In this document: one piece after another, positions 42,209 to 51,303 of the stretch
Position numbering within the stretch: the stretch's first letter is position 1
Layout of the letters: every line of letters starts with the position of its first letter
Assembly (NCBI RefSeq): GCF_023856365.1
Contig: NC_064541.1
Location: 22,856,214 to 22,920,213, forward strand
Source of the DNA: Brienomyrus brachyistius
Lineage: Eukaryota; Chordata; Actinopteri; Osteoglossiformes; Mormyridae
Direction of reading: 5' to 3'
DNA: 64,000 bases
Translations under genes and position numbers: made by a program
The notes under the pieces: generated by a model
What the model was told of the DNA's origin: nothing
The model's input: only the letters and a program-made list of their open reading frames with translations
Database searches by the model: none

Positions 42209-42307
42209 TCAGTTCATTTGCTCGAAGAATTTGTAGGTGGGATTTTCATAGCCATGGTTCTGCATCTTGCTGAGCTGCCGTTCTTCTGGGGACAGCATTG
42301 GGTCTAC
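42209..42307 (-). CDS. aplp1: aplp1 exon 16: cytoplasmic tail with NPTY, stop codon
   Basis: 99 bases including the TGA at 42,211-42,209. Reads [20 protein letters not shown] and [19 protein letters not shown] is the endocytosis and adaptor-binding motif (Fe65, Mint/X11, Dab families). A Ser-Pro stands where APP has the phosphorylated Thr668-Pro. The very end (KFFEQM) is APP-like rather than like mammalian APLP1. Confidence 0.94.
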   Translation of the reverse strand, partial: VDPMLSPEERQLSKMQNHGYENPTYKFFEQMN

Positions 42308-45300
42308 CTGCTGTAGGATGCCAGCGAGGGACGCACATCAGCCAGGGGAAGAGAGAGGGGGGGGGGGGAATGATGCAATCTCATTCATAACTTTAAAACA
42401 AAGAAAAGAAACAGCTGGACCTCATAACTGACATAATTGATTGGTATAGAGGAGAGAAGGAGTTTACATATATTTCGCAAACTCTAAAGGCATATGAGGT
42501 CAGGACGCGATTCCATATGAACTGAGTCTATTCTCCATCGACCTCAGTTAATAAACCACAAAATCTATTTCTCTAAAATTTCAATGTTACAATATTGATT
42601 CTAGTACTCCAGATACCAGAAATCTAATTCTTTAATTTTAAACAATTGAGGTGGTAATAAAATTGAAATGGCATTTCTGAGTCCCTACCTCGACTATACC
42701 GTGGCTGATGGTACCATAAGGCTTCCTGCGCACCAGCAGAAGACTGATCACCATAACCATGGCAATTGCCACAGCAACCACAAGTAGCCCCACCATAGCA
42801 CCACGGTTAAATGTCTCCAGGGCATCTGGTTGCTAATTGGTGAACACAAAAAAAAAAATAATGAATTAATAAAAGGTGAATCATAGAATCATGTATAGTT
42901 AGCTTGAGGCAACAGTGAAAAGACGTGGTGAAGTCACTTTAATTGTGAAGGTTGGTCAGCCACAGAATCAATTTTACTTTCCACAAATTCCACAAAAGGA
43001 AAACAAAACAGATTTGCTGAAATCATTCTATCTGAATATTTACCAGCTCATCTCTCTGGATACCAGGTGACTTGTATACTACTTGCTTGAGTTCTACAGA
43101 AGAGTTTACCTAGCAAGATACCAAAACACAACAACATTTGAAAAATGTGCACTATGTATGAACTGAGAGGGACAACAATATTGGAGTCATTGCTAGGTAT
43201 ATACTGTATATATTCTTTTGCCATAAGCAAGAAAAGCGATGGATCTCTTCACCTTTTCTTCATACTCGTAATTTGGGACTTTCTCAGCTGTGGTGTAGTC
43301 ATACTCGTCCATTCCAGAGACTGTTTTAGAGCAAAAAACAAGAGTACTATTATCACAAGAGCAAGATGTGCAGGAAAAAAGGTCATGTTTCCAAAACACT
43401 GAACCTCCTACCATCTTATTCAGCAAAAACAGAAATCACATTTTGTATTCTAGGAAAATTTGTTACTGGGTGTCCAATACCTCCACTACTGACCTTTCTT
43501 ATTGATGGGCTGGGAATCTTTGAGTATGCAGAAAGAGAGAGTGGGACAAACAAAATGCAAGGAGAATAAGAACCAGTTAGTCACTCTGCTCATTGCTGTT
43601 ATCATTGAACATACATATTCATAAATCTGATTAATAAGGCAAGCTCACACATTTAATTTGCTAGTATATATATTTCTGAATACATCATTCTGTATCACAT
43701 TTAGAAAACCTGTAGTATACTTGCCTTGTGACACATGATAAGTACTATTACTGATCAGTGTACGTGAAAACCACATTCAATAAACTGGTTAAAGTAATGA
43801 CTAATCAATAAATCAGTTGATATTATTTTAGACTCACCAGTTCATTAGTCTTCTGTTTTCCCAGGAAGCAAACACTATAGCTGGCATGAGCATTTGAAGG
43901 AACAAGAATGGAATACGTACCAAAGTGCGGTGGGTATGGCCGGTTCTGAAAGGCCTTCTCCTCTTCCTCCTCGTCATCCTTCTCTTCCTCGCTCTCAGCC
44001 GGCAGCAGCTCCTCTGTGGTATGCGTCTCGGAGAAAGACGTAGTCATCAGTTCGCTGATGTCTCCCTTCTCTGATTTCACCAGCTCTTCTGCAGAAAGAG
44101 AGAAGGTGAATTTTACTTGACACATTTTTAGGGAAAAGAAGAAGGAAAGAAGATGGGATGTAGACAGACTCACGGATCTCATCGTGCAGCTCCTCTGCTA
44201 GCATGGGGACCTTATAAAGCAAGGCCAGGCTCTGGTTCATGCGTTCCTCGATCACATGAAGGTGAGTATAGACCTGCACACAACCAGGGAACCAAAGCTT
44301 CAAAAATGGACAAAAAGAGCTAGAGCACACAGCTGATTGATATTTGTCAGTTATAAATTATTTTTGATAAATTTTTTGTATTTATTGATCTATATTTTGA
44401 GAGTCTAAGTACCATCGGTTATAACCCTATTTCTCACATTCATATTCTTCATGTCTAGCAACAAACTCTAACCCTAACCCCCCCCCCCCCTCAAAATATT
44501 ACCTGGAACTTCATCTGTTCGGCCTTCTGGGGGTCCGCTGCCTCAATGTGCCTGTAGTGTCTCAGGGTGTGTCTGCGGTCCTTCTGTTCTGCAGCCATGT
44601 AGCGCTTCAGGGCCTGGAGCACACGGTCTCGCTGTTGGGTGGAAAGGGAAGAGATTGGAGTAGAAATAGAATACATTCACAATGATTATATGGATGGAAT
44701 TCCACATTACAAATTAGTCATAATCAATAAGTTGAACAACAGTTAGATCAGCGATTCAGGCACCAGTCAGTTATTTTAAGCCAGCAGTCCAGTTCCTGCC
44801 TTTCATCCCATCTTTCATCCTTTCTTTGGCTCACCTGGGGAGGGATGCTCTGCACGGCGGTCAGGTAGCTCTCCAGAGCCAGCCGACGGTTGTTGTTTAG
44901 AGTGGCCACCACCCTGGCTAGGTGTGTCTCCACCAACCTCTGTCTCTCTCCAGCTACCTGTTCCTCAAGGGTCTGAAGAACACTCTGGAAATGCTGGACA
45001 AAAACAAACGAGAGCATGTCACAAAACTCTAAAGACTTAAAAAAAAAATAAAACTCTACATCTCTCTCATCATCCTTTCTCTTTTTTATACCTCGTTGAG
45101 GGCCTGGCGGTCAGACCTAGGCAGGTTCCTGGACTGATTGTCAGCCTCAGCCCACTCCTTCATGATCTAAAGGAGTAAACACAATGAGTTACTGTAACAC
45201 ATGGCTCAGATGAAGACCTGTCTGCTCTGCAATCTCCATACAATGTCAACTAACCTGTCTTTGTGACATATCTGTTGAAAAGGCCAAAAGATGCTAAAGG

Positions 45301-46627
45301 GCTTGATCAGTCAATCAAAATTAAGCAAAAAGGTTCAGTCCCATATTGGAGCTGGTACTTGCTGGAGATTTCTAATGCAGAGCCTTAACTAAGGTGGCAA
45401 CCAGCCTGGGGCTATAAGGTAGAGTCACTCCGGGCAATGGGTCAGGTCATCAAGGGACATTGAAGCAGTCATATAACAGAGCAACACCAGTACAACTACA
45501 ACATGCTCCTCATCTGAGGAAAGAAACTGGAGTTTGTGAAGGAAACCCAAAGGAACACAAGGAGAACATGCAAGCTCCACACACACAACAGGGGCAGAAT
45601 TCAAATCCCCAGGCTTAGGGACCAGAGGCTACTGTACTGCCCACTGAGCCGCCCTACCACATGCTTTAATTAATCTGGCATCATTAACAAACCCATGCTC
45701 TATTCACTTCATTTGCTTCCTCATTCTAATGCTCCGCTGCCCTTATGCTTCCTGTGAGTCCTATAGCTTCTCACCTCATTGATGCTTTTCATTCTCCTTT
45801 CTTCCAGATCGAGTTTGGCACGCATAAAGTTGGCATGCTCACTGTCATCACTCGGCATCTCGAAATACACATCTACCCCGTCGGTCGGCCGTGGCGTCGG
45901 AACTGAAAGAAAGTTTGGCAATATAAGCAACTCAACTCGAAAAAGAATAAGTGACAAGAAGTTCCAGCCATTCAAGGGTCAGAAATAGCTTTTTCTTTTT
46001 TCGTCTTTTTTTGCAAACTACAGAGGCTGATGTGGGACTGGAGGTGAATCACTGGAAGAAGAAGAATGAAAACTCAGGGACAGGGAATTAGATTCAAGAA
46101 GATGGTAGGTGAAAGCGCTTGCAATTGGGATGAATGATGAAATGGAGAATGTGTGCTTTGTATTTGACTTCCTGTCCTCTTAACACTTGGACAAAAAATC
46201 ATCTTTTCAAAAAACAAACTCGGGAGTATTGCAAAGTGAATCTACGGCCTGTGAATGTGAACAGCACTCACAGCTGTCTCCTCTCCTTAGGGGGGCAGTT
46301 GTGGGAGACCATCGGCTGGCCTGGCCATTCTTTTCATAGTAGAAGTAGTCCAAGTAGTCTGAGGTCTGGTAGGCACTGGGGTCAATGGGGTACTCATATT
46401 CCTCTCCATCTTTCACTCCTTCTTCCTCTTCCTCCTGCTCCTGCACCCGCCCACCCTCTTCCTTGATGTCCTCGTCGTACACTTCAGCCTCAGTGGAAGG
46501 GCTAGGGGTGGGAGGACTCAGTTTGGCCCTAGAATTGTGAAGACTCAACGTTACTCATCTCAAACTCATCGTTCTATTTAATTCTCATTGTACAGGTGGC
46601 ATATCTTACATTGCTCTCCCATGTGAT

Positions 46628-46668
<41 letters not shown>

Positions 46669-49600
46669 TGAAAGCCAAGATTATAGTAAAGGGTCCTTCT
46701 CAAGGGTCCAATGATAATAATTATTATACTGGCCATGGGATTCTGGGCACAGACGCAAATTTAAAATCTGCATCCATCCGGCAAAAAGACGCAACAGAAA
46801 CACACCTGTTGCTGATCCAGGTGGTAGCTAGCGGTGCCTGAGTTTGGTAGCCGAGCTGTAGGGTGTCCCCTGCGGCCTCGCCAATCCCGCTGGAGCTGGC
46901 CCTCCCTGGACAGCAGACATACTCCACCCCACGGAAGCGGTCACCACAAGGCATGAGCATGCCATAGCTGTGCAGCTCCAGCCTGTCTGCTGTGCAGGCC
47001 TGCACAGAAACAGCAGATAGCATGGAAAATATCCATCCATCCAGCCATCCATCCATCCACCCACCCACCCACATTGTATCGCTGTTTATTCATTACACTG
47101 TTGCAAAGAGCCCACAGTCATGCCAGGAAGGACGGTTAATTTAGAAAGAGTATATCCTTCCTTAACTAAGCAGGGAGACAGAGGAATAAAAATGTGACAA
47201 GGAGATGGAGGGAGACCTATGCGAACTGTATATTTAATAGGCCTATGCTGCCATGCTGAGTGTCTGAGCTGCGCCCAGCTGTACTGTGGGCCGTCTGGGC
47301 CCACCTCCTTGGCGATGTTGTGCCAGTACACGGAGCTTTCGCAGGTCTCCATCTGCTCCTGGCGTAGGAATCGACAGCGGTCGGATACCAGCAGAGCCTC
47401 ACTCACAAACTCTCTCACTGTCGCAAAGCAAGACAGACCAGGGGGAAGGAAGAAAATTCCAGTGAAATCACTAAGATCCTAAACCATTTTTTAAAAATTT
47501 ACACTGATATTGTCAAACTCATTGAATAAAAAAAGGTAAAGATTTACACAGATTTTAGGTTATGATGTAATTAATCTATCCCTTAAATTAAAAATTTTAA
47601 ACTAAAAATACTATAAATCAACTTCTTTCAGAGAGGAAATTAACACAATAATATCTGTGTGGTAAAGAGTAATATTTCCAGTGGCTGAACAGCTTCAAGT
47701 TTGAACCGGAATCAATAAAAACCTGTGGAACAGCATGGCACAGTGTATTGCAGTGAAATGTCAGCTGCACTGAATTTATCCTCCATTCTTCTTATTTTTT
47801 AACAAAAGTGCAAATTGATATGTATGTATTTTAATTAAGTATTTAAATCTAAACACATAGTCAGTCCTGCTACAACATGTGATATCAAGCCGCAAATCTG
47901 TTCTATACAGTGGTGCCTGCACGCATAATAATGGTCGTGAAGCAATTTGTACGCAAACCAAGGCAATTTTTCCCATAAGAAAGCATTGAAATTCAATTCA
48001 TTTGTTCACAAGACTACCAAACAATAATTTTTGTTTGTTGTTTCTGGTTTTTATAGAGAAAACTTTAAAGACAAACACAATATAGTGCGGCGATGATGGC
48101 CCATGGCATCACTGCAGCAGAGCGAGACATGGAGACTTGCTTGCGGGGAAAATCACGGTCTTTATTAATAGTCTTTAACCCTTGTATTGTTGTTGTTGTT
48201 GTTAATGTTAATGGTTGAATTTCCTTATTGTCACGTGTGTACCTGGTCTGATCCTCACGTGTATTTAGCGTGTGTAAATCTTCCACCGTGTGCATATTGC
48301 AGTTCGGCATCTTACAACCTTGTGTTTCCCGTCTGTGTATTTGGGTTTGGTCCTCGTTAGTTGCCTGTTGTAGTTCTTCTATTTACAATTGCAGGCGGGG
48401 ACATGCTGGGACATGGTGGGACATGCTGGGGCATGCAGGACATGCTGGGACATGCTGGGGCATGCAGGACATGCTGGGACATGCTGGGACATGCTGGGGC
48501 ACGCTGGGGCATGCTGGGACACGCTGGGGCACGCAGGACATGCTGGGGCATGCTGGGACACGCTGGGACATGCTGGGGCATGCTGGGACATGGTGGGACA
48601 TGCTGGGGCATGCTGGGACACGCTGGGACATGGTGGGACACGCTGGGACACGCTGGGACATGCTGGGACACGCTGGGGCATGCTGGGACATGCTGGGGCA
48701 CGCTGGGACACGCTGGGGCATGCTGGGACATGCTGGGGCACGCTGGGACATGCTGGGGCATGCTGGGACACGCTGGGGCATGCTGGGACATGCTGGGACA
48801 TGCTGGGGCACGCTGGGACACGCTGGGATACGCTGGGGCATGCTGGGACATGCTGGGGCATGCTGGGACACGCTGGGGCATGCTGGGACACGCTGGGGCA
48901 CGCTGGGACACGCTGGGACATGCTGGGATACGCTGGGGCACGCTGGGACACGCTGGGGCATGCTGGGACATGCTGGGACATGCTGGGGCACGCTGGGACA
49001 CGCTGGGATACGCTGGGGCATGCTGGGACATGCTGGGGCATGCTGGGACACGCTGGGGCATGCTGGGGCATGCTGGGACACGCTGGGGCACGCTGGGACA
49101 CGCTGGGACATGCTGGGATACGCTGGGGCACGCTGGGACACGCTGGGGCATGCTGGGACATGCTGGGACATGCGCCCCACTGATGCTACACTAATATAAA
49201 AGTCATCTGGTTGAGGAATCTGTTCATCGATCAAATTTTGTACATGAACCAATGCATAACTGTTTATTATTTAATTTATTTCATTTGAGTTATTAAGTTT
49301 TGATTCGCATTCCTGTAACCATATTTTTCCCATAGGATATGTGTATTTTAGTATGCAATTTTATTGAAAGCGCGGTTTTTCTGGAGCGCGTTAGTCATGT
49401 TGAAGCAAGACTGACTAAGATTTTTGAAAACAGGTAGGACAGGTTGAAGCAGTCTGTCTTTTTAATTTTATTGTCCCATCTTTATGATTTTACTGCCAAA
49501 GGACACTGATTAAAAACTTTAAAATAGTCTTTTCAAATTATACTTTAACCTCAGATGGGTTTTGACTTACACTACCTGCAGAATTAAAAACATTTTCCAA

Positions 49601-49731
49601 CAGGGGGCGACAAAGAACAACAATATCTATTGCACTAAATGTTATGTTTCTGCAATTTCTGTTTGCAAGAAGCTATGCAGCAGGAGCATGTCTAAAGCAG
49701 ACAACTGTGAAATGGTATACTTCTACTACTA

Positions 49732-49770
<39 letters not shown>

Positions 49771-51303
49771 TGACAGATGTAAATTGACTAAGATGAGTAT
49801 GGCAGCTACTTACCTAGACATCGGTAGGGCATGACAATGAAGGGATGAGTTTGACAGTGTCCCCAGCCTTTCTTACACCAGGCAGGAATAGTCACAGGGT
49901 TTAAAGACTCTTCCACACGTGAAATTTGCAAAGCTGGATACATCTGGACATAAAGACAGGGAAGGCAGTTAGGAGTGGAGTAAAAGATACAACAAACAAA
50001 CAACAAACAAATTTATTTTTGTGTAGCACATTATCACAACATTACAAGATGAGATGGGAGGACAAAAAAATAGAGGATGGGTGGGAAAGAAGAAGGAGGG
50101 AGATAAGGGAAAAGAAAAGGGAAGATATACCAGCCAAGAAAAGGCACTAAGAAGGTGGGGGTGTCATGTAACTCCACAAAACTGCAGGTAAATAAATGCC
50201 TTTCATCTACGGAAATCCGTGTAAAATAGAGAAACTAGAATTGTAAAGAACATATAACAGAGTCTGTAAATTGCAGCGTTAGCGCCACAGTTTTGCACTA
50301 CTTTCCTGCAAAATCTTCTTTCACCACAAGATGGCATAGTTTTCCTCAGTGAACACGGCGCCTCATATTGTTTAGGAGAGGAGTAACTTCAGACGCAGGA
50401 TTCTACGTTATTCTGACATTGATGGATGGGGACATACTTTATGATATGGGCTAGAGAGAAATGTAGGTGACTAGGGAGATATCAGTGTCAGGCAGAGAGC
50501 AGAAAAGAGATGGAGCGCGGATGTTTCTTTTTCTGCCCCGTAACATATTTGTATAAAAACGTTTAGTCCCATTTGAAAAGGAAAAGGAAAGACCAAACTT
50601 AGCATTCAATAAAATACATTTTGTTTTCTTTCATTTCATAAAAAGGGTGTGTTGTGCAATATATTATATGTGGTATATGATATAGCATCTTAAAGGGAGT
50701 AAACATTTATCACAAAAAATGAAAAAAAATTGCTAAATAATTTTCCATGCTCTCAGCCCTTTTAATTGGTCAGGGTGTGTCATGCTGATTGTACCCAATG
50801 ACTTAAGAGCAGCATCAGACTGCATTACCTACCTGTAGTTGCATTTGGACAATAAGCGTCCTTCTTTTAATAAGTTCTGTATGAACGCCTCTGATGTACA
50901 TAAAAAGGAAATTATGAAATAGTTGCATGTCATGGAACTTATTTGATAGAAGTAAAGGGTGTGTAAGGTATTGCACAATCCCGGTGTAGGGCTGTGCTTC
51001 TTGAGCAATGGTGGAATGACACAAACTATCGCAAGAAGAGAACATTGTGTACAGGAGAAGATAAGCCTCCCTTTGTACAGTGCTGTTGTTATGCATGGGC
51101 ATTTCACAATCATGGAGCTGTACCTCCTGGCAGTATGACAGGATCTGGCTGGGCTCCGTGAAGCAGCCCTGCCTTCCCTGGGGGTCAGGCTCCCATTGGC
51201 TACTTTCCAGGTTCATGTGCAGAATCTGGCGCCCACAGAACATTGCGATCTGCGGTTCTGCTGCTTGGGGGCCTGGTTCATTCACCTCAGCCATGGATAG
51301 AGC
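42209..51303 (-). CDS. aplp1: Amyloid precursor-like protein 1 (APP family), coding exons 2-16
   Basis: Type I membrane glycoprotein of the APP family, a substrate of sheddases and gamma-secretase with roles in neuronal adhesion and signalling. Fifteen minus-strand exons (51,303-51,124; 49,943-49,814; 47,417-47,305; 46,999-46,806; 46,528-46,272; 45,902-45,775; 45,166-45,092; 44,993-44,835; 44,631-44,503; 44,273-44,174; 44,088-43,921; 43,320-43,253; 43,109-43,044; 42,832-42,689; 42,307-42,209) all have GT/AG sites and join in phase to 2,010 bases, 669 codons plus stop. Order: E1 (growth-factor-like and copper-binding), acidic linker, E2 helices, juxtamembrane Asn-glycosylation site, membrane helix, NPTY tail. 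APLP1 rather than APP or APLP2 is indicated by [48 protein letters not shown] and RRKPYG, and by the absence of a Kunitz exon and Abeta sequence. Human APLP1 is about 650 residues. Confidence 0.92.
42689..42832 (-). CDS. aplp1: aplp1 exon 15: transmembrane helix and start of the tail
   Basis: 144 bases, phase 0 on both sides. Reads [40 protein letters not shown] and TISHGIVE. The hydrophobic segment (GAMVGLL to LLLV) is followed by the stop-transfer RRK, as expected for a gamma-secretase substrate. [10 protein letters not shown] is the conserved start of the cytoplasmic tail. Confidence 0.93.
43044..43109 (-). CDS. aplp1: aplp1 exon 14: juxtamembrane stalk with N-glycosylation site
   Basis: 66 bases, phase 0 on both sides. 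Reads [20 protein letters not shown] and EL. NSS is an N-glycosylation sequon at the place of the human APLP1 NAS, and IQRDEL is shared with human APLP1. No Abeta-like sequence is present. Sheddase cleavage would be expected about here. Confidence 0.87.
43253..43320 (-). CDS. aplp1: aplp1 exon 13: stalk
   Basis: 68 bases. After the split Val it reads [20 protein letters not shown] and EK. The donor AAAAG|gtgaag is phase 0, and the acceptor is aaaacag|TC. The Tyr/Glu-rich segment aligns with the NPLEQYERK stretch before the human APLP1 glycosylation site. Confidence 0.82.
43921..44088 (-). CDS. aplp1: aplp1 exon 12: second acidic region
   Basis: 168 bases, entered and left in phase 1, so it can be skipped in frame. 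After the split Gln it reads [20 protein letters not shown], then [20 protein letters not shown] and more Glu, to [14 protein letters not shown] parallels the TVELLP segment of APP. It is the unstructured stalk between E2 and the membrane. Confidence 0.88.
44174..44273 (-). CDS. aplp1: aplp1 exon 11: end of the E2 domain
   Basis: 100 bases, the same as human APP exon 13. Reads [20 protein letters not shown] and [13 protein letters not shown], with a phase-1 donor C|gtgagt. IEERMNQSL is invariant in the family. Confidence 0.93.
44503..44631 (-). CDS. aplp1: aplp1 exon 10: E2 domain
   Basis: 129 bases, the same as human APP exon 12. Reads [40 protein letters not shown] and KFQ. The basic and His-rich face ([10 protein letters not shown]) is the family's metal/heparin-binding surface. 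Phase 0 on both sides. Confidence 0.94.
44835..44993 (-). CDS. aplp1: aplp1 exon 9: E2 domain
   Basis: 159 bases, the same as human APP exon 11. Reads [40 protein letters not shown] and [30 protein letters not shown] is nearly identical to mammalian APLP1 as I recall it. Phase 0 on both sides. Confidence 0.94.
45092..45166 (-). CDS. aplp1: aplp1 exon 8: E2 domain
   Basis: 75 bases, the same as human APP exon 10. Reads [20 protein letters not shown] and QALNE. The ADNQS-NLP-DRQALNE pattern is the APLP1 form. Phase 0 on both sides. Confidence 0.93.
45560..45660 (-). mobile_element. SINE internal fragment in an aplp1 intron
   Basis: The complement of the SINE middle and head (AAGGAGAACATGCAAGCTCC, AATTCAAATCCCCAGGCTTA as inverted B box, ACTGTACTGCCCACTGAGCC). 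It is a diverged member of the tRNA-SINE type, inserted in the intron between the exons at 45,166 and 45,775. Confidence 0.6.
45775..45902 (-). CDS. aplp1: aplp1 exon 7: start of the E2 domain
   Basis: 128 bases. Reads [20 protein letters not shown], then [22 protein letters not shown] to GAG|gtgaga. TPRPTDGVD and RAK-DLEERRM are APLP1-like, and this is the first long helix of the E2 coiled-coil domain, which mediates dimerisation and heparan sulphate binding in the family. Confidence 0.93.
46272..46528 (-). CDS. aplp1: aplp1 exon 6: acidic linker
   Basis: 257 bases. Begins [19 protein letters not shown] and runs through a Glu tract (EQEEEEEGV) and a Tyr/Asp-rich segment ([15 protein letters not shown]) to GDS and the donor T|gtgagt. 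This is the low-complexity acidic region between E1 and E2. The next exon is only 369 bases away and no Kunitz inhibitor exon lies between them. Confidence 0.88.
46631..46666. repeat. (CA)n microsatellite in an aplp1 intron
   Basis: About 18 CA units, 100 bases upstream (in transcript sense) of the acidic-linker exon. Confidence 0.9.
46806..46999 (-). CDS. aplp1: aplp1 exon 5: rest of the copper-binding domain and linker start
   Basis: 194 bases, the same as the human APP counterpart. Reads [32 protein letters not shown], then a Gly/Ala/Thr-rich linker to ISN and a phase-2 donor AG|gtgtgt. The Tyr and Met ligand positions (SYGM) are present. FRGVEYVCC is the APLP1 form of this motif. Confidence 0.93.
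47033..47073. repeat. (CCAT)n(CCAC)n microsatellite in an aplp1 intron
   Basis: Tetranucleotide repeat 35 bases upstream, in transcript sense, of the exon at 46,999. Length changes here could touch the branch-point region. Confidence 0.85.
47305..47417 (-). CDS. aplp1: aplp1 exon 4: first part of the copper-binding domain
   Basis: 113 bases, identical in length to human APP exon 4. After the split Val codon it reads [20 protein letters not shown] and then [17 protein letters not shown] to the donor GAG|gtgggc. Of the three APP-type His positions in this segment only the last (in YWHN) is kept; the first two are Ser and Tyr. Confidence 0.93.
47905..48395. repeat. Repeat-like sequence flanking the minisatellite
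   Basis: 47,908-48,010 (CAGTGGTGCCTGCACGCATA... CAAGGCAATTTTTCCCATAA) resembles a dispersed fish repeat with internal partial inversions. 48,224-48,395 starts TGTCACGTGTGTACCTGGTC and has the pyrimidine-rich style of the short LTRs at 16,544 and 38,684, but has no clear second end. The minisatellite may have grown inside one of these insertions. Confidence 0.35.
48396..49174. repeat. Minisatellite, about 78 copies of a 10-bp unit, in an aplp1 intron
   Basis: The plus-strand consensus is GGG(A/G)CA(T/C)GCT. Variants are GGGACATGCT, GGGGCATGCT, GGGACACGCT, GGGGCACGCT and rarer GGGATACGCT. From about 48,540 the 10-bp register is unbroken; the first 140 bases contain one-base register shifts at 'gcatgcagg'. 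The unit contains no stop codon in any register or strand, so all six frames are open. A block of 18 units (48,781-48,960) recurs as 48,961-49,150 with one unit inserted. It lies between the aplp1 exons at 49,814-49,943 and 47,305-47,417 and is spliced out. Confidence 0.95.
49175..49813. other. Remainder of the aplp1 intron, with (AAT)n microsatellite
   Basis: Contains the trinucleotide AAT/TAA repeat at 49,732-49,769, about 45 bases downstream (genomic) of non-repetitive sequence and just inside the donor side of exon 3. Nothing else recognised. Confidence 0.6.
49814..49943 (-). CDS. aplp1: aplp1 exon 3: second half of the growth-factor-like domain
   Basis: 130 bases, the same length as the equivalent human APP exon. 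Reads [29 protein letters not shown] and VMPYRCL, with a phase-1 donor CTAG|gtaagt. The loop that is strongly basic in APP (KRGRKQCK) is KKGWGHCQ here, so heparin binding by this face should be weak. Confidence 0.93.
51124..51303 (-). CDS. aplp1: aplp1 exon 2: first half of the growth-factor-like domain
   Basis: Sixty codons in phase 0. Contains [34 protein letters not shown] and YCQE at the donor. The Cys positions (FCGR, GCF, YCQ) match the disulphide pattern of the E1 growth-factor-like domain, and WEPDPQ is an APLP1 signature. The Met at 51,294 is internal: the frame is open up to the acceptor (cattccag|GCTC) and no signal peptide follows it. Confidence 0.92.

Noticed and set aside
48396..49174. 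CRISPR-like regular repeats
   Set aside because: The units are contiguous with no unique spacers, and the sequence is vertebrate. It is a minisatellite.
48270..49252. Six overlapping open frames of 260-309 codons over the GGGACATGCT array
   Set aside because: They are a consequence of a stop-free 10-bp unit. The array lies inside an aplp1 intron, and both strands and all frames are equally open, so none is taken as a gene.
51292..51294. ATG at 51,294 as the aplp1 start codon
   Set aside because: The frame is open upstream to the exon acceptor at 51,304, no signal peptide follows the ATG, and the family has a separate signal-peptide exon.
42209..51303. Identity as app or aplp2
   Set aside because: There is no Abeta region or Kunitz exon, and several segments ([38 protein letters not shown]) are APLP1-type. 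The APP-like C-terminal end was noted but is outweighed.
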